A stretch of DNA of 64,000 nt from Desulfomonilaceae bacterium (GTDB taxonomy: Bacteria > Desulfobacterota > Desulfomonilia > Desulfomonilales > Desulfomonilaceae). The stretch is from NCBI GenBank assembly GCA_041662605.1, contig JBAZSD010000022.1, positions 9,024-73,023 on the forward strand, given 5' to 3'. A model generated the notes under the pieces. The model saw nothing but the letters and a program-made list of their open reading frames with translations, searched no databases and was not told the DNA's origin. The number at the start of each line of letters is the position of its first letter. Within the stretch, counting starts at the first letter, position 1. Positions 8,939-18,072 of the stretch are shown here, piece by piece. Position numbers and translations under genes: made by a program.

Positions 8939-9175
8939 ATGACCGAGGAAGAAGCGAAAAAGGCTATTATGGATTCTTTGCACGGGAAATCCGCTGCCAA
9001 GTCAAAATTCTACCTGAAAGACTTTTACTCGATGTGCCCTGATATGAAACCCAGGGAAGTAAAAAATATCGTGAACAAGTTGGTAGGTGAAGGAATGCTT
9101 GAGTATTGGTCCAGTGGAAGCACAACCCTTATTGGCCTCAAGGGAATGGGTAAGCAACATACTGAAGAAGACTAA
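8939..9175 (+). CDS. dsrD: DsrD, small winged-helix partner of sulfite reductase
   Basis: A 78-aa protein with the winged-helix fold known for DsrD, which in published work stimulates DsrAB activity. The sequence begins TEEEAKKAIMDSL, has the central YSMCPDMKPREVKNIVNKLVGEGMLEYW helix-wing segment in two parts, and ends in an acidic tail. AAGGAG lies just before the ATG. It is immediately downstream of dsrB and upstream of a strong terminator. Presence of dsrD is a marker for sulfite reducers rather than sulfur oxidisers. Confidence 0.96.
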   Translation: MTEEEAKKAIMDSLHGKSAAKSKFYLKDFYSMCPDMKPREVKNIVNKLVGEGMLEYWSSGSTTLIGLKGMGKQHTEED

Positions 9176-9222
9176 GCCTACCCGTTAAAATATTGCTATA
9201 GAAAAATCAATAGCCTTCCCTA

Positions 9223-9251
9223 AAAGGAGACCATTAATAACGGTCTCCTTT
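9223..9251 (+). terminator. intrinsic terminator after dsrD
   Basis: A perfect 10-bp stem, AAAGGAGACC (9223-9232) with GGTCTCCTTT (9242-9251), closes a 9-nt AT-rich loop. It lies 47 bp after the dsrD stop and between two convergent units (dsrABD and the rng-prmA set). The symmetric A and T ends of the arms let it work in both directions. Confidence 0.8.
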
Positions 9252-9269
9252 AACTTTCTGTCCATCGCG

Positions 9270-9932
9270 TCATGATGTTTCAAAAATCAAACCATTCCAC
9301 TCATTAAGGCCGGCGCTCTCCACGCATTTGGCCCCCTGAAGCGAAAATTCTTTCCTTACAAGATCAAACATGGAATCCGGTATGCCTGAAAGGACCAAAC
9401 AAGATCCGGCGTGAGCGACCAGTTTCTCTTTAAGTCGGAGTAACACGGGCGCAGCCAGGTTGGCTATCACGATGTCGAATTTCCCACTGATCGCTTCTAT
9501 TGGGCCCACATAAAAACAGACTTCATTTTGCGCGAAATCTGAGCGAGCTTGCTGATTTAGAGCGACATTCCTGCGGGCTAGATATATGGCCGAAGGATCA
9601 ACGTCGCATCCAACTGTAAGATTACAGCCCAAGACCCTGGCTGCTATTGTTAAAACCCCAGTTCCAGTTCCTACATCCAGCAATGAAAAGGCGCCTTGAG
9701 AATGGCTTAAATGGAAGATCGTTTTTTCAAGCAGCTCTAGGGCTATTATTGTCGTAGGGTGGTTTCCTGACCCAAACGAGGCCCCCGGGTCAATTATCAG
9801 ATTGTGTCGATCTGACTCGGATTTCCAACTTTCCCAGTATGGAGTTATCCGTAAGTTGCGGCCGACATTCACGGAAGCTATGCCGGCGGTCCACCATTTT
9901 TCGGTGGACGTCGATCTGCTCCGTTTTCTCAA
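9270..9932 (-). CDS. prmA: ribosomal protein L11 methyltransferase-like protein, lacking the usual N-terminal domain
   Basis: S-adenosylmethionine-dependent methyltransferase of the PrmA family, which methylates lysines and the N-terminus of ribosomal protein L11. The SAM motif LLDVGTGTGVL, the PrmA signature DPGASFGSGNHPTT and the IANLAAPVL motif are clear. At 220 aa it is short: family members are near 290 aa, and here the sequence begins about at the linker (WWTAGIASVNVGRNLRITP). The N-terminal substrate-recognition domain is therefore missing. The start is TTG with AAAGGA six bases before it. The frame is continuous with rng: 19 sense codons separate the rng stop from the TTG. It could be a genuine short form or a 5'-deleted gene. 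Confidence 0.82.
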   Translation of the reverse strand: MRKRSRSTSTEKWWTAGIASVNVGRNLRITPYWESWKSESDRHNLIIDPGASFGSGNHPTTIIALELLEKTIFHLSHSQGAFSLLDVGTGTGVLTIAARVLGCNLTVGCDVDPSAIYLARRNVALNQQARSDFAQNEVCFYVGPIEAISGKFDIVIANLAAPVLLRLKEKLVAHAGSCLVLSGIPDSMFDLVRKEFSLQGAKCVESAGLNEWNGLIFETS

Positions 9933-9989
9933 AAAATGTCCTTTACGGGGTTGAGCGGATGACCATCGGAGGAAATTCCGATCTTGATG

Positions 9990-11522
9990 TCACGAATTTG
10001 CAATCTCATATTGTTCTTGATGCAGATTCGGATCGGGATTGAGCTGAACTGTGGCCCTGTGTTTTTTCTGTATTTCCGCCAGTTTTTCACTCTCCAGCTC
10101 GAATAATAATTTAACAACTTCCGGATGAGCCGTGACCTTGATATTCAATGAACATCCGTCTGCAATTTGCCGCGATATGCCCCGGAGAATTTCATAGCAA
10201 ACCGTCGTCTGAGACTTTAGAAATCCCTTGCCTTCGCAATATGGGCAATGTTCACACAGTGTCCTGGTCAAGCTCTCCCTGGTCCTTTTTCGGGTCATTT
10301 GAACCAGCCCAAGCTCTGAGATTTTCAGGATGTTAGTTTTCTGTTTGTCCCTCTTCAAAGCCTCTTGAAGGGCGTTTGTGACCTTTTCCCGGTCAGCGGG
10401 CCGATCCATGTCGATGAAATCCACGATGATGATTCCACCGATGTTTCTCAAACGGAGTTGATAGGCTATTTCTTTTGCGGCTTCAAGATTGGTTTTAAGT
10501 ATCGTCTCCTGAAGATTGCGTTTCCCTACAAATCTGCCGGTGTTAACGTCAATGGCGACTAAGGCTTCGGTGAAATCTATGTTGATATATCCTCCCGACT
10601 TCAGCCACACCTTTCTGCCAAGGGCCTTGTTCAGCTCCATCTCAAGGCCGAAATGATCAAAAATCGGTTCTTCTCCGTCGTATAGCTCAACGCACGGTTT
10701 GAGTGGAGGCATGAACGTGTCCATAAAATCGAGGATTCTCTGGAACTGCTCTGCAGAATCTACGAGCAGCCGGGTGACATTTTCGGTGAAGAGATCACGG
10801 ACACCTCTCAGACACAGGTCAAGGTCTTCATATATCAGAGAAGGAGCAGGAGCCTGTTTCTCCTTTTCGACAATCCTTTGCCAGCTACCCTCCAGGAACG
10901 TCAGATCAGCCCGTAATTTTTCTTCATCTTCGTGCTCGCTGACCGTTCTTACAATGAGTCCACAAACCGGCGGCTTGATTTTCTGGATAATATCTTTGAG
11001 TCTTTGTCTTTCAGCTTCGTTTTCGATCCGACGGGAAATCCCTATATGATCCACAGTCGGCATGAATACCAGGTGTCTGCCCGGAATTGAAATATGCGAA
11101 GTCACCCGGGCCCCTTTACTCCCGAGAGGTTCCTTTGAAATCTGAACGAGAATATCTTCCCCCTCTGTTATAAGTTCTTCAATCGGAGTAGTAAATTCAG
11201 GCGCGTCTTCAATTCCTTCCTGAAGTGACATCGCTTGTTGCTTTTCAGATTCGTCTTCAGTTTCTTCATGCGCAACCAAATCAAGTTCCGGAGAGTGGTG
11301 GTGAACATCCCCCACATACAAAAAGGCGGCTCTTGGTAATCCTATGTCCACAAAAGCCGCCTGCATACCCGGCAGAACCTTGATGACCCGGCCCTTGTAA
11401 ATGTTGCCTACTATTCCTCTTTCACCTCGTCGCTCAAGATGGATCTCCGCTACCTGGCCGTCTTCAAGAAGCGCCAGTCGAATCTCCCGATCTGTGACAT
11501 TCATGACTATTTCGTTACCCAT
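9990..11522 (-). CDS. rng: ribonuclease G / RNase E-family endoribonuclease
   Basis: Single-strand-specific endoribonuclease of rRNA maturation and mRNA decay, cytoplasmic. An N-terminal S1 domain (GIVGNIYKGRVIKVLPGMQA, about residues 35-60) carries a charged insert of roughly 40 residues rich in Glu and Gln. The catalytic DNase I-like part has the metal-site aspartates in VAIDVNTGRFVG and IIVDFIDMD. A CEHCPYC zinc-link motif follows near the end. I place the start at the ATG at 11522, which has AGGTGAAGGG upstream. A GTG five codons earlier (11537) overlaps that ribosome site. At 510 aa it has RNase G length with no long RNase E-type tail. It lies 25 bp after the radical SAM gene, a pairing common in bacteria. 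Confidence 0.93.
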   Translation of the reverse strand: MGNEIVMNVTDREIRLALLEDGQVAEIHLERRGERGIVGNIYKGRVIKVLPGMQAAFVDIGLPRAAFLYVGDVHHHSPELDLVAHEETEDESEKQQAMSLQEGIEDAPEFTTPIEELITEGEDILVQISKEPLGSKGARVTSHISIPGRHLVFMPTVDHIGISRRIENEAERQRLKDIIQKIKPPVCGLIVRTVSEHEDEEKLRADLTFLEGSWQRIVEKEKQAPAPSLIYEDLDLCLRGVRDLFTENVTRLLVDSAEQFQRILDFMDTFMPPLKPCVELYDGEEPIFDHFGLEMELNKALGRKVWLKSGGYINIDFTEALVAIDVNTGRFVGKRNLQETILKTNLEAAKEIAYQLRLRNIGGIIIVDFIDMDRPADREKVTNALQEALKRDKQKTNILKISELGLVQMTRKRTRESLTRTLCEHCPYCEGKGFLKSQTTVCYEILRGISRQIADGCSLNIKVTAHPEVVKLLFELESEKLAEIQKKHRATVQLNPDPNLHQEQYEIANS

Positions 11523-11547
11523 AACGGTTCCCTTCACCTAAAATGGA

Positions 11548-14022
11548 TCACGATTCAAATTCGATCATTGTCTTTGTTATCCTTAATGATCTCGCCTGTT
11601 CGTCCGATAAGTCCATAATTGACCCGATGGCTTCATAGGGATTAACTGAGCCGGAAGGAGCCATTCTGATTTTCATAGTGAGAAGTTGTCCTGAGAGAAA
11701 AATTGAGGAAATGTATTGCTTGAGGTCTCGAATTTTCGGTTTCCGTTCCGTACCAGACGTTATTATCAGACTCTCCTGTTCAGAAAATCGGCAGAGCCTG
11801 TCCCTCGCACGATCAATGGTTAAGTCATCATTTAAATGTATTTCGTAGACTACTATCTGAATTCTAGCAGACAAAGACTCTTGATTCAATGAAGTTTCAC
11901 ATATCTCCGCCGGTTTAATTCCTTTTGGCAGCGCGTTTTGGAGTTTTTCAAGAATTTCGTTGATTGGAGAATTTGCGTCTTTCAGGTCAAAATCGAGATA
12001 TTCGGCCTCACTTTCTATGCCGAGCGCCGTTGGCGCCGAAAACCGGAGCTTTGGGTGTGGATGAAATCCAAGTGAATAATCCAGTTCCAGCCTGGCCCTT
12101 CGAAACGCCCGTTCGAAACACCTGACAACATCATGATGCCCCAACAACTTCATCGGGCCTGACTTGGAGTATCTAATTCGGAATTTCCTGATTTCCCGCT
12201 GTTCTGTCGATTCCCCACTGGAGGTAGGATCGCGCGTTTCCTGGTCTTCAGAAGCCCTATGAAGTACAGGCGCTATTTCCTTGAAATCACACACCCCGCA
12301 TCCTAAACAGTTCCCTGAACGACAATCGGAAGTCAGTCCTTCCTTCAAAGACAATTCCAGTTCATCGACAAGAAATGATCTCGTCACCCCAGTCTGTATG
12401 AATTCCCAGGGTAAAGGTTCCTCAGTTGATTTCTCTTTTAGATACTGTCCCGGATCAATCCCGAACTCATCAAAGCAATTCATCCACAACTCAAAATTCA
12501 GTTTTTCATCCCAACCGTCAAATCTGGCGCCTTTCCTGTAAGCGCATTCAATTACCTTTCCGAGTTCCCTGGAGCCCCTTGCAAAAACTCCTTCAAGAAA
12601 ACTAACCTTGGGATTGTGGAATTTAAGAACCGTGGATTTTCTTCTCATCAGGCTTTTTATGAACGATTGACGTCTTTGCGTTTCGTCGATTGATATTTGC
12701 CCGGCCCACTGAAAAGGAGTGTGCGACTTTGGAACAAAGGTGGAAATAGAGGCCCTTATCTGCCCAGCCCTACCCCATCGCGAAGATTTGAAAATCAAAT
12801 CCACTATTCCCGCAAGATCTTCTTCAGTTTCTGTAGGCAACCCTATCATGAAATACAGCTTCACCGCTTTCCAGCCTTCCTGGAAAGCCGAGACTACGGC
12901 GTTTTTCAAATCTTCTTCAGTATTGCCTTTGTTGATAACCCTTCTCAGCCGTTCGGTGCCGGCTTCGGGGGCTAGAGTGAAACCGGTTTTCCTGACTTTC
13001 CTGATCTCTGTCGCTATTTCTGAATCAAAAGTATCGGTCCTGAGAGATGGAAGAGAAATGGCGACTTTTTTCGAAGCAAACTCTCGAGAAAGGTTTCTGA
13101 TCAACGGGCCTATGGATGAATAATCACCGGATGACAGGGAAAGCAAACCAATGTCGTCCCAACCTGTGGATTCAATGAGCTTCCTGGTCAAATTCAACAG
13201 ATCACTGGGTTTCCTTTCCCGGACAGGTCTGTAAATCATTCCGGCCTGGCAGAAACGGCATCCGCGCGTGCATCCCCGTGCAATCTCCAACCCCACCCTG
13301 TCATGTGTGATGTCGCAGAAAGGTACGACGAGGCTTTGGGGAAAGTCCGCCATGCCTAAATCGGGTAATATTCTTTTACTGACGGTCTCTCCCGGTTCGA
13401 ACAGAGACGGAACAAAAACACCCTGTACCTTTTTCAGCTCCCTTAGAAGACTATCCCGATCTCCTCCCTGGGTCTTCCATGTCTTGCAAATCTCAACTAT
13501 CTCGACAATCGCCTGCTCTCCATCCCCGATCAGGAACAAGTCAAAAAAATCAGACATCGGATTCGGATTAAAACATAAAGGACCACCGGCAATTATCAGG
13601 GGATGTTGAACGCCCCTTTCGCTGGACAGGAGGGGTATTCCCGACAAATCCAGCATTTGCAGCGCAGTTGTAGCGCAAAGCTCATATTGAAGAGAAAATC
13701 CTACTATGTCCATTTTTCGGACTTCATGGTGTGTTTCGAGCGTTAGTAAAGGGATACCCCTATCGCGCATCTGCTGTTCCATGTCGGACCAGGGCGCAAA
13801 AACCCGCTCAGCGAATACGTCTTCACGGGAATTCAGGATATGATAAAGAATCTTCAGCCCCAGGTGAGACATTCCGACTTCGTAAACATCCGGAAACGCC
13901 AGGGCTACCCGAATTTTGACCTTAGTCGGGTCCTTGAGAACAGCGTTTATTTCTCCACCGATATAGCGCGCAGGCTTCTGAACCCTTGAGAGCGCATCGT
14001 AATTGATTTTAAAGTCAACCAT
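11548..14022 (-). CDS. radical SAM protein fused to DUF2344 (TIGR03960/TIGR03936 type)
   Basis: An 824-aa radical SAM protein. Its N-terminal half holds a B12-binding-like fold region (VYEVGMSHLGLKILYHILN; IIAGGPLCFNPNPMSDFFD). The iron-sulfur triad CTRGCRFCQAG follows near residue 255. After about residue 600 comes a separate domain (IRYSKSGPMKLLGHHDVVRCFERAF; GFHPHPKLRFSAPTALGIE) typical of TIGR03936/DUF2344. In other bacteria these occur as one fused gene or two neighbours, usually just before rng, as here. The reaction is not established; an RNA- or ribosome-related role is inferred from the conserved link with RNase G. An extra CGVC-containing cysteine group (SGNCLGCGVCDFKE) joins the two halves and could hold another cluster. 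Confidence 0.9.
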   Translation of the reverse strand: MVDFKINYDALSRVQKPARYIGGEINAVLKDPTKVKIRVALAFPDVYEVGMSHLGLKILYHILNSREDVFAERVFAPWSDMEQQMRDRGIPLLTLETHHEVRKMDIVGFSLQYELCATTALQMLDLSGIPLLSSERGVQHPLIIAGGPLCFNPNPMSDFFDLFLIGDGEQAIVEIVEICKTWKTQGGDRDSLLRELKKVQGVFVPSLFEPGETVSKRILPDLGMADFPQSLVVPFCDITHDRVGLEIARGCTRGCRFCQAGMIYRPVRERKPSDLLNLTRKLIESTGWDDIGLLSLSSGDYSSIGPLIRNLSREFASKKVAISLPSLRTDTFDSEIATEIRKVRKTGFTLAPEAGTERLRRVINKGNTEEDLKNAVVSAFQEGWKAVKLYFMIGLPTETEEDLAGIVDLIFKSSRWGRAGQIRASISTFVPKSHTPFQWAGQISIDETQRRQSFIKSLMRRKSTVLKFHNPKVSFLEGVFARGSRELGKVIECAYRKGARFDGWDEKLNFELWMNCFDEFGIDPGQYLKEKSTEEPLPWEFIQTGVTRSFLVDELELSLKEGLTSDCRSGNCLGCGVCDFKEIAPVLHRASEDQETRDPTSSGESTEQREIRKFRIRYSKSGPMKLLGHHDVVRCFERAFRRARLELDYSLGFHPHPKLRFSAPTALGIESEAEYLDFDLKDANSPINEILEKLQNALPKGIKPAEICETSLNQESLSARIQIVVYEIHLNDDLTIDRARDRLCRFSEQESLIITSGTERKPKIRDLKQYISSIFLSGQLLTMKIRMAPSGSVNPYEAIGSIMDLSDEQARSLRITKTMIEFES

Positions 14023-14129
14023 ACCATCCTGCTTAATATCTTGTAATTATTAATTAAACATGACTAAAGAGGTATTGTGGGCAAGCAAAACATGTTACTT
14101 TCCGACAAAAAAATGTTAACATAACACGC

Positions 14130-14381
14130 ATGAGAAGTAATCTACCGGTTCCTACGATTCTTGGCGGGTTAGTCGCAGCCGCTTCATTTGTGGCGTTCAT
14201 GTCAAGTTTGGTGTCCGAGAATTTCTCTGAGAACGGATATCAGATTGTCTGGTTTTCAATAGCCCTCGGTCCAACCGCAATGATTTCAAGCATGCTTGGT
14301 TTTGCGGTCTGGTGGATGACTAAATTTCTGACAGCTCTCTTCTCACCGGTAGACCCCACGAAATCAGAACGAGACAACTGA
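14130..14381 (+). CDS. small putative membrane protein
   Basis: An 83-aa reading frame with two hydrophobic segments (about residues 8-26 and 42-70) and a charged C-terminus, so an inner-membrane protein is predicted. No family is recognised. It lies alone between the divergent radical SAM gene and the acyl-CoA synthetase gene, both of which it could be expressed with. No good ribosome site precedes the ATG, which lowers confidence that it is real. Confidence 0.45.
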   Translation: MRSNLPVPTILGGLVAAASFVAFMSSLVSENFSENGYQIVWFSIALGPTAMISSMLGFAVWWMTKFLTALFSPVDPTKSERDN

Positions 14382-14471
14382 TTCTCACGGGAGTGATAAC
14401 GTTCAAGACAGTTAGAATGAACGATCCAAAGTTAGGACCGGCGATATTGTGGTTTTTCCAAGGAGCAATTG

Positions 14472-15923
14472 ATGAGTGATTTCGAAGAACACCCCTTGTA
14501 CAGAATAATGCATCCGAGAAGTATAGCCTTTTGGGGAGCGTCCAGCAATTCCATGTCTATGGGCAGTATTCAACTTGCCAATCTTCTTTCGATGGGATTC
14601 GAAGGGGCTGTTTATCCCATCCATCCAAAAGAACCCGAAATACTTGGGTTGAAGGCCTATTCAAAGATAGGAGACGTTCCGGAAACTGTGGATCTGGCCA
14701 TATTCGTCCTCCCAACGAAGGTCGTCCCGGGAGTTCTTGAGGAATGCGGACAAGCCGGCGTAAAGCGGGCGATTATTGTTTCCGCAGGCTTCTCTGAAAA
14801 AGAAGGTCCTGAAGGAAAGGAAATGCAGGATCAACTTGTGCGTACAGCCAAGAAATACGGAATCACGTTCATTGGGCCAAATTGTATTGGCGCTGTGAAT
14901 CCCAGTTTAAATCTTAATACGACATTTTTTCCGTATGAGGCCACGCCGGGATTCATAGGAATGGCTTCAGAAAGTGGAAGTTTCATAACCCAAATGTTTG
15001 TGCACCTGGCTAAATTCGGCATTGGCTTCAGTCAGGGTTTCAGTCTTGGTAACGAAGCCATGATCGACCTTGCCGACTGCCTGGAGTATCTGGCCCAATG
15101 TCCCACAACGAAAGTGATCGCATTGTACGTGGAGGGGATTAGAAGAGGCAGACATTTTGTCGAGGTGGCGAGGAGAGTCTCCAGGATCAAGCCGATTGTA
15201 GCCTTTTATGTTGGAGGCTCTGAAGCCGGCCGTCGCGCCGGGCAGTCCCACACCGGGGCCATGGCGGGCCCTGACCGGCTTTACGATGGGATCTTTCGCC
15301 AGTGTGGAATTGTTCGCGCCCGATCTATTGAGGAACTTTTCGATTTTTGTTACGTGCTCGGATCACAACCATTACCTCGCGGGAACAAAATCGGAATATT
15401 GACTCACTCGGGCGGACCCGGGGCCGCGGCTGCGGACAGCGCTGAAAGAGCGGGCCTGAAATTGGCGAAGTTGACTCCAGAAACCCAGGAGGCTTTAGCC
15501 AAGTTGGTACCGGGCACGGCCAGCGTAAAGAACCCGGTTGATCTCACTTTTACAAGGAATCACGGCGATTACATGGAAATTTTGCCTAAGGTCCTCTTGA
15601 AGGATGAGCAGGTAGACCTGCTTTTTATATACTGTTTGATGCCTCAGCACCGTGTCATGACGGTAGTGCTGGGATCGGGCATGGCTTCAATCAGCGCCTC
15701 GGAATTCGCTGAAAACTACATTAGAGACCAAAGTGTGGCGGCTGCCTCTGCGGCTGCGGATTCCGGAAAACCAGTGGCGGGAGGCTCGTTTTGCGATCGT
15801 TCAGAGTTGTTCGTAAAGGAGTTGCAGGACCACGGCCTACCGGTTTTGCCAAGTCCTGAACGAGCGGTCACAGCCCTCGGAGCCCTTTATAGATACGCAA
15901 ACTGGCGAAAAATCTTTTCATAG
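14472..15923 (+). CDS. ADP-forming acyl-CoA synthetase alpha-type protein (CoA-binding / succinyl-CoA ligase-like)
   Basis: Member of the NDP-forming acetyl-CoA synthetase superfamily, which interconverts acyl-CoA plus ADP and phosphate with acid, CoA and ATP. It has an N-terminal CoA-binding Rossmann domain (IAFWGASSNSMSMG), the ligase CoA domain (FIGPNCIGAVNP, ASESGSF) and the phospho-histidine site His260 in GQSHTGAMAG. The ATG at 14472 is chosen for its AGGAG at 14461-14465; a TTG lies one codon earlier. The 483-aa protein lacks the ATP-grasp (beta) domain and no beta-subunit gene adjoins it. It must pair with a distant subunit or do something other than standard synthesis. Confidence 0.85.
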   Translation: MSDFEEHPLYRIMHPRSIAFWGASSNSMSMGSIQLANLLSMGFEGAVYPIHPKEPEILGLKAYSKIGDVPETVDLAIFVLPTKVVPGVLEECGQAGVKRAIIVSAGFSEKEGPEGKEMQDQLVRTAKKYGITFIGPNCIGAVNPSLNLNTTFFPYEATPGFIGMASESGSFITQMFVHLAKFGIGFSQGFSLGNEAMIDLADCLEYLAQCPTTKVIALYVEGIRRGRHFVEVARRVSRIKPIVAFYVGGSEAGRRAGQSHTGAMAGPDRLYDGIFRQCGIVRARSIEELFDFCYVLGSQPLPRGNKIGILTHSGGPGAAAADSAERAGLKLAKLTPETQEALAKLVPGTASVKNPVDLTFTRNHGDYMEILPKVLLKDEQVDLLFIYCLMPQHRVMTVVLGSGMASISASEFAENYIRDQSVAAASAAADSGKPVAGGSFCDRSELFVKELQDHGLPVLPSPERAVTALGALYRYANWRKIFS

Positions 15924-15962
15924 CGGATACATCAATAAATCGACCTACCTGCTACATCAGCT

Positions 15963-15984
15963 TTCCCCGTTTAATCCCGGGGAA
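15963..15984. terminator. weak bidirectional hairpin between convergent genes
   Basis: TTCCCCG (15963-15969) pairs with CGGGGAA (15978-15984) over an 8-nt loop, at the meeting point of the + synthetase gene and the - glycosyltransferase gene. It includes the stop of the latter. There is no T-run, so termination is only likely by position. Confidence 0.35.
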
Positions 15985-16933
15985 GGCCATACCCATCCGG
16001 GCAACCTCTAAAATGCCATGCGTACAGGGCTAGCCGGACCTGAAATTTTTGACGAACGCTTTTTGCCTGCCCCAGTGTTAAAACAATGAACAAACCGTAG
16101 ACAAACACATTCAATGTCACATTGACCATTATGACCGACTTGAGAAAATTCTTGGCGACTTTGCCGTAAAGCTTTTCGAAGAAAATATAACGGGACCGGT
16201 AAAACTCTATTCTAGCAGGCGCAGGATGGGACTTTGCTGAGCCTCCCTGTAAATGAACGGCTTTTGCTCGCGGCTCATGAACCACTCGCCAACCTGCCTT
16301 GCGCAACCTGACCGCCAGGTCTGTTTCCTCGAAAAAGAAAAAATAGCCTGGATCAAATCCGCCAACTTCATCAAAAGCTTTTCGTCTCACCAGCATCACG
16401 GCGCCGATAAGGGTCTCTACATCCTTGGGTTTGACAAGGTTTTCAGTTTTTCCGGGATAGCGTTTCGGAAAAAGACGCTTAAGCAGGCTTCTGTTGGTGG
16501 TTTCCGTCAACAACGTAGGAGTGGCCTCAAAAGATGTCTGTTTCGTGCCGTCACTATTCAGCAGTTGAGGACCAACAAGCGCTATTTGATCATCCGATGC
16601 AGCCAGGGCCAACATTGTTGAAACACAATCTTTTTCAACCAGGGCGTCTGTGTTGAGTAACAGGATAAACTCACCGTCGCTCATGGAAAAGCCCCGATTG
16701 TTGGCTGCGGCGAACCCTAAATTCCTTCCGGCCTCAATCAATGTCACATCCGGAAAGTTTGTCCTTATCATTTCGATCGAATTATCCGTAGAACCATTAT
16801 CAACGACTATAATCTGAGATGGAATTTCAAGGTCCGATTGCAGAAATTTTGTGAGACAGTCACGTAGCAGAGAGGATGTGTTTCTGTTAACGATTATTAC
16901 TGATAGATTGAGGGGGTGAATATTCTGCGGCAT
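15971..16933 (-). CDS. family 2 glycosyltransferase (rhamnosyltransferase-like)
   Basis: A 320-aa GT-A-fold glycosyltransferase that would add a sugar to a surface polysaccharide or LPS. It shows the opening LSVIIVNRNTSSLL, IIVVDNGSTD, the DxD-like LLLNTDALVE (near residue 93), and FFFFEETDLAVRLRKAGW with the acceptor-site acidic residues. A single hydrophobic segment near the C-terminus (IMVNVTLNVFVYGLFIVLTL) suggests membrane attachment. It lies 35 bp after moaA on the same strand and not far from hldE, but no complete polysaccharide locus is present. The donor sugar cannot be told. Confidence 0.88.
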   Translation of the reverse strand: MPQNIHPLNLSVIIVNRNTSSLLRDCLTKFLQSDLEIPSQIIVVDNGSTDNSIEMIRTNFPDVTLIEAGRNLGFAAANNRGFSMSDGEFILLLNTDALVEKDCVSTMLALAASDDQIALVGPQLLNSDGTKQTSFEATPTLLTETTNRSLLKRLFPKRYPGKTENLVKPKDVETLIGAVMLVRRKAFDEVGGFDPGYFFFFEETDLAVRLRKAGWRVVHEPRAKAVHLQGGSAKSHPAPARIEFYRSRYIFFEKLYGKVAKNFLKSVIMVNVTLNVFVYGLFIVLTLGQAKSVRQKFQVRLALYAWHFRGCPDGYGLPRD

Positions 16934-16968
16934 TCGGTGATGTTCTGAAAAACCTTGCTAAGCGCGAC

Positions 16969-17958
16969 TTAACCGCCGATTACATTCATTCCGACATTCA
17001 TATTCTCAACATTGGAAAATCGACTTGCCGGCTTTGCAAAAACAGCCCGTCTTATAAAGTCTTCGATTTCACAATCCTCCGGAGACGTTCTCAACAATGA
17101 TTTCATATCAATTTCGGCCGGGCTCAAAAGACATGGCCTCAATGCGCCTCGCGCGGTTAATCTCAAACGATTGCAGGTTCCACAAAAGTGCCCTGTAATC
17201 GGATCGATAACCCCTATTCTTCCTAAGGCTCCCTGAACCTTATACATTTTGGCCGGGCCGTCCAACGTCGATCTTTCGAGAGGTTCAAGTTTGCCGAAAG
17301 ATTTCTCAATAGACCTCAAAGCTTCCAACGCGCTGAACGAATCAGGCGAACCGGGAGGCGCCACTTCGGCTCCAAACGGCATCCTTTCAATGAATCTTAC
17401 GTCGATGGGTCTATCTATCGCTAACCGCACGAAATCAGGCACATCAGATTCATTGACGCCCTTGAGTAGGACTACATTAAGCTTGATCGGATGAAATCCT
17501 ATGTCGAGAAGCTTATCAATACCTCCCAGAACATTTTCCAACTCATCAGCCCCTGTTATGGCGTGGAAGCAATCTCTTCTCAGAGTGTCAAGACTGACAT
17601 TCACCCGTTTAAGGCCGGCCCTCCTAAGTCCCTCGGCCATCTCTAACAGTCTTGACCCGTTTGTTGTCAAGGCTACATCTTCAAATCCGAGTTCAGAGGT
17701 TAACCTTGCAATAAAGCTGAGTACTCCTCGCCTGACCAGCGGTTCACCGCCGGTAACCCTAATCTTTCGAATACCAAGATTTTTCGCTGCAGTCACAATC
17801 CTAAGGATTTCTTCATATCGCAGGATATCTTTGTGGGATACAAGTTTGACCCCTTGAGGAGGTCTACAGTAAATGCACCTGAAATTGCAGAGATCGGTAA
17901 TTGATATTCGTAAATAATCGATTGTTCGACCGTGAAGATCTACAAGCTTGTCTGGCAT
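16969..17958 (-). CDS. moaA: GTP 3',8-cyclase (molybdenum cofactor biosynthesis MoaA)
   Basis: Radical SAM enzyme for the first step of molybdopterin synthesis, rearranging GTP to 3',8-cyclo-GTP. It has the N-terminal cluster CNFRCIYC (CxxxCxxC, from about residue 23), the VTGGEPLVRRGV motif, and the C-terminal second cluster with CGTCNRLRLTARGALRPC. It also ends in Gly-Gly, the conserved MoaA tail required for activity. At 329 aa the length is standard. It is co-directional with the ThiD-ThiN gene (114 bp upstream) and the glycosyltransferase (35 bp downstream). No molybdenum-cofactor riboswitch was recognised upstream. Confidence 0.95.
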   Translation of the reverse strand: MPDKLVDLHGRTIDYLRISITDLCNFRCIYCRPPQGVKLVSHKDILRYEEILRIVTAAKNLGIRKIRVTGGEPLVRRGVLSFIARLTSELGFEDVALTTNGSRLLEMAEGLRRAGLKRVNVSLDTLRRDCFHAITGADELENVLGGIDKLLDIGFHPIKLNVVLLKGVNESDVPDFVRLAIDRPIDVRFIERMPFGAEVAPPGSPDSFSALEALRSIEKSFGKLEPLERSTLDGPAKMYKVQGALGRIGVIDPITGHFCGTCNRLRLTARGALRPCLLSPAEIDMKSLLRTSPEDCEIEDFIRRAVFAKPASRFSNVENMNVGMNVIGG

Positions 17959-18072
17959 ATATTGGTCCGCGCTCCTAAGAAGTATGGGAATGTTGGTTTC
18001 ATAATCCGTCCATAATTATCTTAAGACTTTTTTGTCCTCCCGGCAAATCCTCAAAAGGGGTTATCGGAAAGC

